A model generated the notes under the pieces. It was not told the origin of the DNA and did not search any database. It saw nothing but the letters and a program-made list of their open reading frames with translations. Position numbers and translations under genes: made by a program. A stretch of DNA of 64,000 nucleotides from Actinotignum timonense (GTDB taxonomy: Bacteria; Actinomycetota; Actinomycetes; Actinomycetales; Actinomycetaceae): positions 31,738-95,737 of the forward strand of contig NZ_JASOKT010000006.1 in assembly GCF_030216305.1 (NCBI RefSeq). Direction: 5' to 3'. Below are positions 8,995-19,033 of this stretch, in pieces (the stretch's first letter is position 1; every line of letters starts with the position of its first letter).

Positions 8995-9871
8995 CCGCGT
9001 GCTCGCTTAGCCGGGCGCGTTCCAGTTTTGCGGTGGCATCCGGATCGATTTCTTGCCAGGGTTCCATCACGAATGCACGGCTATGGGCACGCGGGTGGGG
9101 CAAGGTGAGAAACGGGTTGGTGCTGCGCACTCCTTCCACCCATTCGATATCGAGGTCGAGGGTGCGGGCCCCCCAGTGGATGCGGCGCTGGCGCCCGGCC
9201 CTCGCCTCAATAGCGCGGAGGGCGGCCAGCACCTCAAGGGGAGCCAGCTCGGTGGTCAGGCGCAGTACCGCGTTGAGGTAATCGGGTTGCGGCTCCTGCC
9301 CGGGGGCAAGCACGGGCGCGGTGCTATGAAATGAGGAGACCGCGTCAATATGAACGGGGAGCGCGGCAATCTGGGTGAGGGCAGCACGCAATGTTTCTTC
9401 GCGTTCCCCCAGATTCGCGCCCATCCCGATCACCATCTCCCGCATGGTTCCCCCGCGCGCAATAGCTGCCAGGCGCCGCACGGTCACCCGAGCGTCCGCG
9501 AAGCGGCCCGGCACGGGGGCTTCGGGTTTGTGCACGGTAACTTCCACCGCCAGGGCCCCGCGCGCGAGGACCCGGCTGGCTACCCGCTCCCCCAGTGTTT
9601 CAAGCAAGCTCACGGGAGCACTTTCCCCGACCGTGCGGGCGTCCTCTGCCAGATCCGCGTAGGAGATGGTGGCCGCGAGGTCATCTGCGTGGCCTGCCGC
9701 GCTGGTGTCCACGAGGGCTGCGATGTCGAAAATAAAAGGGTGATCGGCTTCGCGTTCTTCCGCGTAGACGCCGTGCCGGGCGGATACTTCCACGCCGGTG
9801 ATGCTCACGGTATCCAGGCAGCATCCGAGCATGGCGAGGGCATCGTGAATACGCGGGGGTAGTCCCATCAT
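8948..9871 (-). CDS. folBK: FolB-FolK fusion: dihydroneopterin aldolase / HPPK
   Basis: About 307 residues. The N-terminal half is a dihydroneopterin aldolase (GVEVSARHGVYAEER; FDIAALVDTS). The C-terminal half is 6-hydroxymethyl-7,8-dihydropterin pyrophosphokinase (VIGMGANLGEREETLRAAL; SSFHSTAPV; RTLDLDIEW; HPRAHSRAFVMEPW). It converts dihydroneopterin to the pterin alcohol and then to its diphosphate, the substrate of FolP. The start ATG at 9871 (or 9868, the next codon) overlaps the folP stop. The fused arrangement is common in actinobacteria. Confidence 0.95.
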   Translation of the reverse strand: MMGLPPRIHDALAMLGCCLDTVSITGVEVSARHGVYAEEREADHPFIFDIAALVDTSAAGHADDLAATISYADLAEDARTVGESAPVSLLETLGERVASRVLARGALAVEVTVHKPEAPVPGRFADARVTVRRLAAIARGGTMREMVIGMGANLGEREETLRAALTQIAALPVHIDAVSSFHSTAPVLAPGQEPQPDYLNAVLRLTTELAPLEVLAALRAIEARAGRQRRIHWGARTLDLDIEWVEGVRSTNPFLTLPHPRAHSRAFVMEPWQEIDPDATAKLERARLSEHAGAGGGVGPDTGGRCA

Positions 9872-10830
9872 GACCGCGCGGCCTCCACAGCTCCCGCGTT
9901 TTCGGGGCGGGCCACTCCGGGTTGGGAGGTGGATACCAGTCCGCATTCGCGCAGTTTCGCCACGGTATCCACCGCGATCCGCGATGATGCGACGTCGTGG
10001 ACCCGCACCGCCCACACGCCTTTTTCGGCGAAATAGGTGCTCAGTGCCGCGGTGGCGCCGTCTCGCCCGCTGGCAGGTAGGCCTTCCGGGGTTACTTCGG
10101 CGAGGAAGCGTTTGCGGGAAACTCCGATGAGGACCGGCATGCCGGCCCACAGGAATTCGTCAATATGGGCCGCCAAGCGCCAATCGTCGTCGCCCATTTT
10201 TGCGAAGCCGAAGCCCGGGTCGATGATGATCCGGGTGGGGGCAATTCCGGCGGCAACGGCGCCCGCCACGCGCTCAAGGACTTCCGTGCTGACTTCGCGG
10301 CCGATAGCGCGATAGCCGGCCAGGGAATTCATGGTTTGTGCGTCGCCGCGCCCGTGCTGGAGCACATAGTAGGCCCCGGATTCGGCCACGGTTTCCCACA
10401 TGGAGCTGTCTGCGCGCCCGCCGGTCACGTCGTTGATAATGCGGGCGCCGGCCGCGCAGGCTCGCGCCGCGGTTTCGGCGTGGTAGGTATCGACCGAGAT
10501 GGGGATATGCGCGGCTAGTTCGCGTACCACCGGCCCGATGCGCTCCCATTCTTCCGCGGGGCTGAGGAGGGTGGCTCCCGGGCGGGTGGATTCCCCGCCG
10601 ATGTCGATGATATCTGCCCCGGCGGCGATGAGTTCATGGCCGTGGGCGATGGCGGTATCGACCGTGGCCCAGCGTCCGCCGTCGGAAAAAGAATCGGGGG
10701 TGACGTTGAGGATTCCCATGACGCGGGTGCGGGGTCCCCCCAGGAGTTCCGGATCGCGCAGCGGCGCGGGCGCCGGGGTATTCGCGGCCGTGTATGTGTT
10801 TGCGGTTGCTTCCGGTTGTGGTGTTGGCAT
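9868..10830 (-). CDS. folP: Dihydropteroate synthase
   Basis: About 320 residues. Signature 1 MGILNVTPDSFSDGG, signature 2 DIGGESTRPG, then DPGFGFAKMGDD and the C-terminal GVSRKRFL. It condenses the pterin diphosphate with p-aminobenzoate and is the sulfonamide target. The N-terminal ~30 residues are a low-complexity Thr/Ala/Pro extension. One base separates it from folE upstream, and it overlaps folBK by ATGA. Confidence 0.97.
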   Translation of the reverse strand: MPTPQPEATANTYTAANTPAPAPLRDPELLGGPRTRVMGILNVTPDSFSDGGRWATVDTAIAHGHELIAAGADIIDIGGESTRPGATLLSPAEEWERIGPVVRELAAHIPISVDTYHAETAARACAAGARIINDVTGGRADSSMWETVAESGAYYVLQHGRGDAQTMNSLAGYRAIGREVSTEVLERVAGAVAAGIAPTRIIIDPGFGFAKMGDDDWRLAAHIDEFLWAGMPVLIGVSRKRFLAEVTPEGLPASGRDGATAALSTYFAEKGVWAVRVHDVASSRIAVDTVAKLRECGLVSTSQPGVARPENAGAVEAARS

Positions 10831-10831
10831 T

Positions 10832-11491
10832 TTAGGCTCCCCGTTCGATGAGACTCATGGCTTCGGCGCGGGTGCTCGGTTTGCGTAGCATGCCGCGCAC
10901 CGCCGAGGTGACGGTACGCGAACCGGAATTGCGCACCCCGCGCATGGTCATGCACATATGTTCGGCTTCCACCACTACGAGCACTCCGGCCGCGCCCAAA
11001 CGGTCACGCAGCGCATTGGCAATCTGGGTGGTCAGGCGCTCTTGCACCTGGGGGCGGCGCGCGTAGCCTTCCACCAGTCGGGCCAGTTTGGATAGGCCGG
11101 TGACTTTCCCTTCCGCCCCGGGAATATAGACGATATGGGCCGCCCCGAAGAAGGGCAGCAGGTGGTGTTCGCACATGGAATAGAAGGTGATATCCCGTAC
11201 CACCACCATTTCGTGGAAGTCCTCCGCGAATTGGGCGTCGAGCACCGCGTCGGGATCCTTGCCCACCCCGGAAAAAATTTCGGCGCAGGCGCGGGCTACC
11301 CGCGCGGGGGTATCCACCAGGCCGGGGCGGTCCGGGTCCTCACCGATAGCGCTGAGGAGTTCCCGCACGGCCCGCTCCACCCGCGCGGTATCGACCTGCT
11401 GCGCGGTATCGACCTGCCGCGCGCCGCGGCGCTGCGTGTCCACACCCTGGCAATCCACCTGGCCGCTTCCCGCTGATTCCACTGCGCTCAT
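10832..11491 (-). CDS. folE: GTP cyclohydrolase I
   Basis: About 219 residues from ATG at 11491, which has AAAGGACGG upstream; ATG at 11536 and GTG at 11542 are in frame but lack a ribosome site. The zinc and catalytic signature is clear: [31 protein letters not shown] and [10 protein letters not shown]. It catalyses the first step of folate synthesis, GTP to dihydroneopterin triphosphate. The N-terminus carries a short Gln/Val/Asp-rich repeat ([11 protein letters not shown]). It lies between ftsH and folP, the usual actinobacterial order. Confidence 0.96.
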   Translation of the reverse strand: MSAVESAGSGQVDCQGVDTQRRGARQVDTAQQVDTARVERAVRELLSAIGEDPDRPGLVDTPARVARACAEIFSGVGKDPDAVLDAQFAEDFHEMVVVRDITFYSMCEHHLLPFFGAAHIVYIPGAEGKVTGLSKLARLVEGYARRPQVQERLTTQIANALRDRLGAAGVLVVVEAEHMCMTMRGVRNSGSRTVTSAVRGMLRKPSTRAEAMSLIERGA

Positions 11492-11548
11492 GCATCCGTC
11501 CTTTCCCCGCTCACGCCCCGTATTTTTCGCGCTCATAACCACGAAAGT

Positions 11549-13834
11549 TTAGGCATCCTCATTTTCCGCGCCGTGCCGGCCGCGCGGGCCGAGCGGCCCG
11601 GTGGCAGCATCGGGGAGTTCCGGGGCGGCAAGGCGCGAATCCGCTGCCGCTTCCGCCTCGGTTTTCCCTTCCGGGAGCGGGATGGGCGGGCGCTGCGAGA
11701 CCGGGCGATCCGGGGCGGAAAGCCACACTTCCCGCTCCGGGGCTTTGACAACATCCTTGAAAATCTCCGCGAGTTCGTTTTCCAGCACGGTTTCCTTATC
11801 TAGGAGCACCGCGGCCAGGTGGTCGAGGATATCCCGGTTTTCGGTGATGATCGTCCACGCTTCGGTGAGAGCCTGGTCGAGGAGGGCCCGCACATTTTCA
11901 TCCACGGTGGCAGCCAGAGAATCCGAGGTGCGCGAAGCCGCCCCGAAGCTCGCTTCTTCCTGGGCCGTGGGAGCCACCCGCACCGCCCCCACCGCGGTGG
12001 TCATCCCGTATTCGGTCACGATCTTGCGCGCGGTTTCGGTGGCTTTCTGGATGTCATTGGAGGCGCCGGTGGAGGGATCCCGGAAAATAATTTCTTCCGC
12101 GGCGCGCCCGCCCAGCGCGTAGGTGAGCTGGTCGAGGAGCTGGTTGCGGGTAACCGAATAGCGATCCTCGGTGGGCATAACCATCGTGTAACCCAGGGCC
12201 CGCCCGCGCGGCAAAATGGTCACCTTGGTGACCGGGTCGGTATAGCGCAGCGCCGCGGCCGCGAGCGCGTGCCCGCCCTCGTGATAGGCCGTCATGCGCC
12301 GATCCTCCGGGCTCATCACCCGGCTGGAGCGCTGCGGGCCAGCCATCACGCGATCCGAGGCTTCATCCACATCCGCATTGGTGATGACGTGGGCGTGGCG
12401 GCGCGCCGCCAAGAGCGCGGCTTCGTTGAGGATATTGGCCAGATCCGCGCCCGTGAAACCGGGGGTGCGCTTGGCGACCCCGGCCAGGTCTACGTCGTCC
12501 GCGAGCGGCTTACCGCGCGCGTGCACCCGCAAAATTGCTTCGCGCCCGCGAATATCGGGGGCATCTACCGCGACCTGCCGGTCGAAACGCCCGGGGCGCA
12601 GCAGCGCCGGGTCCAGCACGTCCGGGCGGTTGGTGGCGGCAATAAGAACCACCGCTTCGTCAGTGGAGAAGCCGTCCATTTCCACGAGGAGCTGGTTGAG
12701 GGTTTGTTCCTGTTCGCCGTGGCTGAGGGCGCCGCTGCTGCGCCCGCGGCCCACCGCGTCAATTTCGTCCACAAAAATAATGGCCGGGGCTTTTTTCTTC
12801 GCAGTTTTGAACAGCTCGCGCACGCGCGAAGCACCCATGCCTACGTAGAGTTCCACGAATTCCGAGGCGGCGATGGAGAAGAAGGGCACTTGTGCTTCCC
12901 CGGCGATGGCCTTGGCCAGCAGGGTTTTACCCGTTCCGGGCGGGCCGTAGAGGAGCACCCCGCGCGGGATGCGGGCCCCGAGGGCCTGGTAGCGGTCCGG
13001 GTTCTTGAGGAAGTCCACCACTTCCTTCACTTCTTCCACGGCTTCATCTTCCCCGGCCACGTCGGAGAAGCGCACTTCGGAGACTTCCCCGTCCGCATTG
13101 GCATCTTTCGCCCCGAAGCCGCGCCCCATCTGGCTGCGCATGAACCAGATGAACACCGCGAAGATGAGGATCATGGGCAGGAAGGTAAAGAGCATGGACA
13201 CAAACACGTTCTGGGAGGGAACGATTGAGTTATGCCCGCGCTCCGGATTGGCCCGTTCCACCAGGGAGGTGATGTGCTGGCCCTGCGGGTCAGCGTATTG
13301 GAAGGTGACTTTCTTCCCGGCGTCGTGCTTATCGCCGTCACCATCCATGGTTTGCGTTGGCTCGGTCAGCCACAGGCGTACCCGGTTGGTGCCGTCTGTG
13401 ATCTGCACGCGCTGTACGGTGGTGCCTTCCAACAGCGCGATACCTTCCGAGGTGGAGATATTGGACCACTGCATGGCCATGAATTGGTTGGTCCCGATAA
13501 AAGCAAGAAGCGCCGCGATGACGATGCCGGAGATAACGCGCCAGCGCCGCCGGCTGGTGCGTTCTTCTTCGCTGAGCTTGTGGCCGGAGCCGGAGCCGCG
13601 GGATTTCTTGTTCTTCCCGGCGCCACCTTCCGTACCGGTATCACTGCCCGAGTTGTCCGGCTGGGGCGGGTGGGCCCGGCGTGCCCGGCGCTTGCGCTCA
13701 TACGCGCTGGGTTCGGCGCGATTCGCTTCGCTACCGCGAGCGTCACTACCGCGTGCCTCACCGCCGCGAGCGTCACTTCCGCCCGGCGCGGTGCCGCCCG
13801 GTTCCGTACCGCGAGGTTCTTGCTGTTCGTCCAC
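11549..13834 (-). CDS. ftsH: ATP-dependent zinc metalloprotease FtsH
   Basis: About 761 residues. A long basic Gly/Arg/Asp/Ser-rich N-terminal tail (about 1-85) is followed by two membrane helices (about 95-115 and 205-225) flanking the external domain. Then come the AAA module ([32 protein letters not shown]) and the zinc protease site YHEGGHALA. It degrades misfolded membrane and regulatory proteins. GTG at 13834 is preceded by GGAGGATAA, where the TAA is the hpt stop, so the genes abut. The C-terminal tail is Pro/Glu rich. Confidence 0.97.
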   Translation of the reverse strand: MDEQQEPRGTEPGGTAPGGSDARGGEARGSDARGSEANRAEPSAYERKRRARRAHPPQPDNSGSDTGTEGGAGKNKKSRGSGSGHKLSEEERTSRRRWRVISGIVIAALLAFIGTNQFMAMQWSNISTSEGIALLEGTTVQRVQITDGTNRVRLWLTEPTQTMDGDGDKHDAGKKVTFQYADPQGQHITSLVERANPERGHNSIVPSQNVFVSMLFTFLPMILIFAVFIWFMRSQMGRGFGAKDANADGEVSEVRFSDVAGEDEAVEEVKEVVDFLKNPDRYQALGARIPRGVLLYGPPGTGKTLLAKAIAGEAQVPFFSIAASEFVELYVGMGASRVRELFKTAKKKAPAIIFVDEIDAVGRGRSSGALSHGEQEQTLNQLLVEMDGFSTDEAVVLIAATNRPDVLDPALLRPGRFDRQVAVDAPDIRGREAILRVHARGKPLADDVDLAGVAKRTPGFTGADLANILNEAALLAARRHAHVITNADVDEASDRVMAGPQRSSRVMSPEDRRMTAYHEGGHALAAAALRYTDPVTKVTILPRGRALGYTMVMPTEDRYSVTRNQLLDQLTYALGGRAAEEIIFRDPSTGASNDIQKATETARKIVTEYGMTTAVGAVRVAPTAQEEASFGAASRTSDSLAATVDENVRALLDQALTEAWTIITENRDILDHLAAVLLDKETVLENELAEIFKDVVKAPEREVWLSAPDRPVSQRPPIPLPEGKTEAEAAADSRLAAPELPDAATGPLGPRGRHGAENEDA

Positions 13835-14386
13835 TTATCCTCCGTAAACGTGCGGGGCCAGGGTGCCCACAAAAGGCAGATGCCGGAATTGTTCGGCATA
13901 GTCGAGTCCGTACCCCACCACGAACTCATCGGGAATATCAAAGCCTAGATAGTCAACCTGAACGTCAACTTTAGCCGCCTCGGGTTTTCGCAGAATAGCC
14001 GCGATCCGCACCGATTGCGCCCCGCGATCCAGCAGATTCTTCTTCAGCCACGCGAGGGTAAGGCCGGAATCGATAATATCTTCCACGATGAGGACGTGCC
14101 GGCCGGTCACATCAGCATCCAGGTCTTTCAAAATCCGCACCACGCCGGAGGATTTGGTACCCATCCCGTAGGAGGAGACCGCCATCCAATCCATATTCAG
14201 CGGAGAGTGGATTTTCCGCACCAGATCCGCCATGACCATGACGGCGCCCTTGAGCACGCCCACCACGAGCAGATCACCATCGTAATCGGCGTCAATCTGG
14301 CGCGCCATGTCCTCAAGCTTCGCTTGGATTTCCTCATTTGTGACGAGGATTTTTTCCAATTTATCACCCATATCGGTGTGGTCCAT
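13835..14386 (-). CDS. hpt: Hypoxanthine phosphoribosyltransferase
   Basis: About 183 residues. The PRPP-binding loop VLIVEDIIDSGLTLAWL and the flexible-loop region SSYGMGTKSSG identify a purine phosphoribosyltransferase of the HPRT group, which salvages hypoxanthine and guanine to IMP and GMP. ATG at 14386 has AAGGAG six bases upstream; longer starts would include an unlikely basic leader. It sits between tilS and ftsH, the classic arrangement. Confidence 0.95.
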   Translation of the reverse strand: MDHTDMGDKLEKILVTNEEIQAKLEDMARQIDADYDGDLLVVGVLKGAVMVMADLVRKIHSPLNMDWMAVSSYGMGTKSSGVVRILKDLDADVTGRHVLIVEDIIDSGLTLAWLKKNLLDRGAQSVRIAAILRKPEAAKVDVQVDYLGFDIPDEFVVGYGLDYAEQFRHLPFVGTLAPHVYGG

Positions 14387-14423
14387 CACCATCTCCTTGA
14401 GCAGTTCCGCTGTGCATCTAAGC

Positions 14424-15551
14424 CTAACGCGCGAAGACGACAATATTATCGCGCCGAAGCGCTCGCGCCCCGGGCAGGTCGCAGTGGCGCACGCCGCCCG
14501 GCCCGGTCACCAGCGCGTCGAGGGCCTCGATATGCCCCGCGTTCACCTCCCCGCCACGCGCTCCGGCGCGCAGGGCAAGGGCACGCAGAATCCGGGTGCG
14601 TACGGCCGTGGGAAGTTCGCGCAGTGGCGCAATAGGTACGACGACGCCGCCAGCTGGCTCCCCCGCCTCTTTCACCACACCGTGTTCTTCCCAGGTGGCT
14701 AGCTCCCGGGCCGCCCAACTATCGAGCGCTTCGTTATCGCGGCGCAGCAGGTAGGCGGTGCGTGCCAGGGCTTCCACCGTGCCCGGCCCGAGCGCCTCTT
14801 TTAGGGCCGGCAGGGCGCGTGAGCGCAGCGCGGCGCGGGTGAGCGGGCCACCGCCCGCCGCCCGCCACGGGCCATCGGGCTCATTGGAAGGGTCCTCCAC
14901 CCAGGCAATGCCCTCCTCTTGCAGCGCGGCGCGAAGCGCCGCGCGCCGCAGCCCCAGCAGCGGGCGTAACGCAGTGATCTCCGGGTGGCCTGGCAGCGGA
15001 CCCGCTTCCGGCATACCCGCCAGGGAACGCGCTCCCGAACCCCGGCCCAGGCCCAGAAGCACGGTTTCGGCCTGGTCGTCCGCGGTGTGGCCCAGCAGCA
15101 CCGGGCCGCAACTAGCTCCAAGCTCGCCTGCCCCGCCCGGCGCCTCACTTGCCGCGCCAGCCGCGCCACCCACGCCCGCCATCTCGCCAGCGCCAGCCGC
15201 CTCGGCCAATGCCGCGTACCGGGCCGCCCGCGCCTGCCCTTCCGGGCTCGATCCATCGCCAAGGTCCACACTGACCGTTGCGGCGTCGTCGTACCCCCAC
15301 GAACGTAAGCGGCTCGCAACCTGCGCGGCTTCGCGCCCCGCCTCCGGGCGAATCCCGTGATTGACGGTGACCGCGCGCAGCAGGTAGCCGTCCCGGCGCG
15401 CCACGAAGAGCGCGATGCGGGCCAGCGCGAGGGAATCAGAACCGCCGGATACCGCCACCGTCAGGCGGGTCCCCGGCCCGTAACCGCAGCTCTTCAGCAG
15501 TGCGCGCAGGCGGCGCCGGCCGGCCGCGTACGCGGGATGGGGTCCGGCCAT
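14424..15551 (-). CDS. tilS: tRNA(Ile)-lysidine synthetase
   Basis: About 375 residues. The PP-loop SGGSDSLAL (about residues 35-43) and the conserved GHTADDQAETVLL block identify TilS, which converts the CAU anticodon wobble cytidine of tRNA-Ile2 to lysidine and is essential. There is a Gly/Ala-rich insertion near 120-150. Two perfect copies of the dispersed GTACGACGAC motif lie inside: one read as GYDDAAT and one in another frame as GGVVVP. The ATG shares a base with the dacB stop (TAATG). Confidence 0.95.
   Translation of the reverse strand: MAGPHPAYAAGRRRLRALLKSCGYGPGTRLTVAVSGGSDSLALARIALFVARRDGYLLRAVTVNHGIRPEAGREAAQVASRLRSWGYDDAATVSVDLGDGSSPEGQARAARYAALAEAAGAGEMAGVGGAAGAASEAPGGAGELGASCGPVLLGHTADDQAETVLLGLGRGSGARSLAGMPEAGPLPGHPEITALRPLLGLRRAALRAALQEEGIAWVEDPSNEPDGPWRAAGGGPLTRAALRSRALPALKEALGPGTVEALARTAYLLRRDNEALDSWAARELATWEEHGVVKEAGEPAGGVVVPIAPLRELPTAVRTRILRALALRAGARGGEVNAGHIEALDALVTGPGGVRHCDLPGARALRRDNIVVFAR
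14635..14657 (+). repeat. Dispersed motif, best extended copy (in tilS)
   Basis: GGTACGACGACGCCGC followed by CAGCTGG. It joins the common left core with the right tail that is also seen at 4552 and 36033, so this copy defines the longest consensus. Confidence 0.6.
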
Positions 15552-16924
15552 TACAGCTCCGCCACCGCGGTGAGGAAAGCATCCTCGGCGGCCCGCACAT
15601 CCAACAACGAAACGTCGTGGTGGGAATCGGTGAGGATGGAGAAGGTCAGCAGCGCCCCCGAACGCGTGCGCAGCACCCCGCTGAGGGAAACCACATCGGC
15701 GAGCGTGCCAGTTTTCCCACGGATCATCCCGGGCGCGGCGCCTTCGGTGAGGCGATCCGCGAGCGTGCCGTTGAGCGCGGCCACCGGCAGCCCCGCGCCC
15801 AGCGCCCCCACCGTGCCGTCCGCCAGATTCGCCAGATCCTCCAGGATCGCGAGCTGGAGCACGCAGGTGAGCCGATTCGTTTCGCTCAGCCCGGAATTAT
15901 CGGAAATCACCACGCCCTCCAGCGGGTAGCCGAGCTCCTCCAGGACCGCGCGCGTGGCCCGCGCCGCCCCCGCAAAATCCGCGCTTTCCCCGCGCTCACG
16001 CGCCACCAGGTGCCCGAGGGTTTCGGCCAGGGTGTTATCCGATTCGGTGAGCATGCGGTCCACCAGCTCGCGCACGCTCGCCGAATGCACCGTGGCCAGC
16101 GGGTGGGCCGCCGCTTCCTTGGGGGCCTGCCCCGCACGCACCTCCGCCACCTCCACACCGGCCCCGCGCAGCTGTTCGGCCAGGGCATTCCCGGCGTCGA
16201 GGGCGGGCGTGGCGCTGTAGTGGTAGCCCACCGCCCCGCCATTCACAGCAATCGGCGTGATGGGTGCCACATAATCGTGATTGACCGGGTCGAGGGTGGG
16301 CGCGTATTCCGGCCCCGTGAAAAGAGAGGTATCAACGACGACGCTCACCGGGCCGCCCGGGTGCTCGCGCGCGTAGGTGGCGGCGGCCGCGGCCAATTCC
16401 GAGAGATCGCCGCGGGCAATGGTGCCCGGGACCTGGGTGGCGGCGGTATCGGGAGCCAGGAACACATCGCCCCCGCCGATGAGGTGGATGGTGGAGCCGG
16501 AAGCGGCCACGCTGGTAGCGAAGCGGCGATCCGGGCCGAGGGTTTCCAGGGCCACCCGGGCGGTCACCAGTTTCATATTGGAGGCCGGCACCCGCGGGAC
16601 TTTTGCGTCTTTGCTGGCGAGGACCCGCCCGGTGGCAGCCTCGCGAATTTCATAGGATACCTGGCCCGTGGGGACCAGGCGCGCGGCGAATTCCTGGCCG
16701 AGGGCGGCCACTTTGGCGGCGCTGGCATCCTCGAGTTCCGCGGGCGCGGGAGCAGCCGGAATGGTCACGGCCGGCACGGGAGTGGGATGCGGATACGGCG
16801 CGGCGGCATCGGCCCTAGGTCCCAGGGTGAGCAATCCGGGGGTAAGATCAAAGGCATCAGCGAATGCGTACCCGCCCGCAAGAAGGAGCACCAGGGACAA
16901 AGCGATCTGAGCTTTTCCTTTCAC
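15551..16924 (-). CDS. dacB: D-alanyl-D-alanine carboxypeptidase/endopeptidase (PBP4, S13)
   Basis: About 457 residues. The N-terminal signal/anchor helix is about residues 4-22 (ALSLVLLLAGGYAFA). All three active-site motifs of peptidase S13 are present: SNMK (SxxK), SDN in the ESDNTLAETLG block, and KTG in IRGKTGTLADV. It trims peptidoglycan stem peptides outside the membrane. It is the first gene of the minus-strand run and is divergent from ppa, the same organisation as in mycobacteria. Confidence 0.93.
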   Translation of the reverse strand: MKGKAQIALSLVLLLAGGYAFADAFDLTPGLLTLGPRADAAAPYPHPTPVPAVTIPAAPAPAELEDASAAKVAALGQEFAARLVPTGQVSYEIREAATGRVLASKDAKVPRVPASNMKLVTARVALETLGPDRRFATSVAASGSTIHLIGGGDVFLAPDTAATQVPGTIARGDLSELAAAAATYAREHPGGPVSVVVDTSLFTGPEYAPTLDPVNHDYVAPITPIAVNGGAVGYHYSATPALDAGNALAEQLRGAGVEVAEVRAGQAPKEAAAHPLATVHSASVRELVDRMLTESDNTLAETLGHLVARERGESADFAGAARATRAVLEELGYPLEGVVISDNSGLSETNRLTCVLQLAILEDLANLADGTVGALGAGLPVAALNGTLADRLTEGAAPGMIRGKTGTLADVVSLSGVLRTRSGALLTFSILTDSHHDVSLLDVRAAEDAFLTAVAEL

Positions 16925-17001
16925 GGGCCTATTCTTGCACGGAACGCAGCTCGTATTCTTAGGTGTTCTTATGTGCCAGCCGTCAGCGAGGAGAGCTTCA
17001 C

Positions 17002-17529
17002 ATGATGGAATTCGATGTCACCATCGAAATCCCCAAGGGAAATCGAAATAAGTACGAAGTAGATCACGAAACCGGGCGGATTCGCCTGGACCGCATGCTT
17101 TTCACATCCACCCGGTACCCCGATGATTACGGATTTATTGATGACACCCTCGGTGAGGACGGCGATCCGCTGGACGCCCTGGTGCTGCTTGAAGAGCCCA
17201 CGTTCCCGGGTTGTGTGATTCGGTGCCGCGCGCTGGGCATGTTCCGCATGCGTGATGAAAAGGGCGGCGACGATAAGGTGCTGTGCGTGCCGGCCTCGGA
17301 TCAGCGGGCCTCCTGGCGTACCGAAATTGAAGACGTTTCGGAATTCCATCGCCTGGAAATCCAGCACTTCTTCGAGGTCTACAAGGATCTGGAGCCAGGC
17401 AAGTCCGTGGAAGGCGCCCACTGGGTGGGCCGCGAAGCCGCGGAAGAGGAAATCCGGGCTTCCTTCCAGCGGGCCATCGACGAAGGCTACTACACCGCGC
17501 ACGAAGCGCAGCCGCCCAGCCAGCACTAA
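17002..17529 (+). CDS. ppa: Inorganic pyrophosphatase (family I)
   Basis: About 175 residues, normal for bacterial family I enzymes. The metal/phosphate site is [20 protein letters not shown] and the substrate loop is NRNKYEVD. It hydrolyses pyrophosphate to drive biosynthesis. ATG at 17002 is preceded by GAGGAGAG; the next codon is also ATG. It is followed by a strong hairpin terminator shared with the converging NlpC gene. Confidence 0.97.
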   Translation: MMEFDVTIEIPKGNRNKYEVDHETGRIRLDRMLFTSTRYPDDYGFIDDTLGEDGDPLDALVLLEEPTFPGCVIRCRALGMFRMRDEKGGDDKVLCVPASDQRASWRTEIEDVSEFHRLEIQHFFEVYKDLEPGKSVEGAHWVGREAAEEEIRASFQRAIDEGYYTAHEAQPPSQH

Positions 17530-17588
17530 GCAGCCAGCCGGCCAACAGTAGGCGGGTAGCCGGGCCAATAATCCCAAATAGAAGCGTA

Positions 17589-17629
17589 AAAAGCGGGAGC
17601 TATGCAGATCATGCACAGCTCCCGCTTTT
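17589..17629. terminator. Bidirectional terminator between ppa and the NlpC/P60 gene
   Basis: AAAAGCGGGAGCT pairs perfectly with AGCTCCCGCTTTT around a 15-base loop, with A-runs on the left and T-runs on the right, so it can stop transcription from both sides. The converging genes end at 17529 and 17702. Confidence 0.88.
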
Positions 17630-17701
17630 CTTTTATGCTTGTGTGCCGCGCGCCGGCATCAGTACGCTCCGCGACCCTTACCCGCCGCGCGCTAGCCGCA
17701 C

Positions 17702-19033
17702 CTAGTCAATAATCCGCACGTAGGTGGGGCTACCCCAAATCGGCCCTTCGCGGGTGCCGCCTTCCGGATTGGTGGCCGCAATATGCATGCCGTTACCCGT
17801 GTAGATTCCCACGTGCCCGGGCCACCACAGCAGGTCGCCGGGTTGGGCTTGGGAGGGAGAAATCTCGTAGCCGGCCGAACGCTGCGCCCCGGAGGTACGC
17901 GGCAGGGAATAGCCGAAGTGCCCGTATACATAGCGGGTGAAACCGGAGCAATCCCAACCCGAGGGGGTATTGCCACCCCATACATAGGGCACGCCCACGA
18001 ATTGCCGCGCGAAGCTGACAATCGCCCAGCCATCACCCGAAGGCGCCGGTTCCGGTTCGGGTTCCGGTTCAGGTTCGGGGGCCGGAGCGGGGGCGGGTGC
18101 CGGTTCCGGTTCAGGTTCGGGGGCCGGAGCGGGGGCGGGTGCCGGCGCGGGAGCGGGCTGAGCTTCAGCCTGGCGCCGCGCCGCTTCTTCCGCGGCCGCC
18201 TGGCGAGCCGCGGCTTCCCGAGCCGCTGCCTCGCGGGCGGCCTGCTCCTGGGCTGCCGCTTCGGCCGCGATGCGCTGGCGTTCGGCTTCGGCCTGGGCAC
18301 GCGCCGCGGCTTCTTTCTGTTCTTGCTGGGCGCGTTCCAGTGCCGCCGTCGTACCCTTTTGCCGGGCGAGGGTTTCGAAAAGTTGGTCGCGTTGCGCTTC
18401 GATGGAGGCCAGTTGGCTATCCAATTGGGAGGCGGCCGAGCTAGCGTCCTTCGCGGCGCCCTCGGCGCGCGCGGCAATCGTGGCCTGCTCATTGGCCTTG
18501 CGATCCGCTTCGCCCTGGAGGGTATCGGCGATATCGCGGGCGGCCTGGTAGCGCTGCAGCTTCTGGTCGGTGGCGTGGCCGGCGGTGCGGAAGGCGCGCT
18601 GGCGATCATCGGCATCGCGCAGGGATTGCGCCCCGAGCAGCGCGTTCGCGGCGGTGAGCGTGGTGGAAGAATCCCGGTACATCGCCGAGGAAATCGAGCC
18701 GAGTTCCCCGCGCGCCGCATCGGCTTCCGCCCGGGCACTATTGGCCACCACCTGGGCATCCATCGCAGTATTGACCGAATCTTCCAGGTTGCGCTGGGCA
18801 CGCTGGGCTTCGGCCGCCTTAATCACCACATCGGTACGCGCGGCTTCGGCCTGGGAGGCGAGCCCGGCCAGCGAAGCTTCAATCTGCCCGATACTTTGAG
18901 CTGTTTGCTTTTCCGCGGCCCGCGAGCGATCAATATCGCGATCAACGTTATCCGCGCGGGCGCCGGGTAGCACTGAGAGAGCGAGGGCGCAGGCGGCCAG
19001 CACAGCCGTTAGGCGCCGAGAACGATTCTCCAC
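17702..19033 (-). CDS. Secreted NlpC/P60 peptidoglycan hydrolase with coiled coil
   Basis: About 443 residues. Signal peptide (VLAACALALSVLPGARA), a long Ala/Glu/Gln-rich coiled coil (about 35-280), an Ala-Pro/Glu-Pro repeat linker (about 285-325), then an NlpC/P60 domain with catalytic Cys in GWDCSGFTRYVYG, His in PGHVGIY and a third polar site in MHIAATN. It should cleave peptide stems in the cell wall during separation, like RipA-type enzymes. GTG at 19033 has GGAGGT just upstream; longer in-frame starts would bury the signal peptide. The linker DNA is a short tandem repeat that could vary in length. Confidence 0.9.
   Translation of the reverse strand: MENRSRRLTAVLAACALALSVLPGARADNVDRDIDRSRAAEKQTAQSIGQIEASLAGLASQAEAARTDVVIKAAEAQRAQRNLEDSVNTAMDAQVVANSARAEADAARGELGSISSAMYRDSSTTLTAANALLGAQSLRDADDRQRAFRTAGHATDQKLQRYQAARDIADTLQGEADRKANEQATIAARAEGAAKDASSAASQLDSQLASIEAQRDQLFETLARQKGTTAALERAQQEQKEAAARAQAEAERQRIAAEAAAQEQAAREAAAREAAARQAAAEEAARRQAEAQPAPAPAPAPAPAPEPEPEPAPAPAPAPEPEPEPEPEPAPSGDGWAIVSFARQFVGVPYVWGGNTPSGWDCSGFTRYVYGHFGYSLPRTSGAQRSAGYEISPSQAQPGDLLWWPGHVGIYTGNGMHIAATNPEGGTREGPIWGSPTYVRIID

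Noticed and set aside
16925-17001. ppa promoter
   Set aside because: A TTGCAC at 16935 is present, but no matching -10 at proper spacing, so no promoter is claimed.
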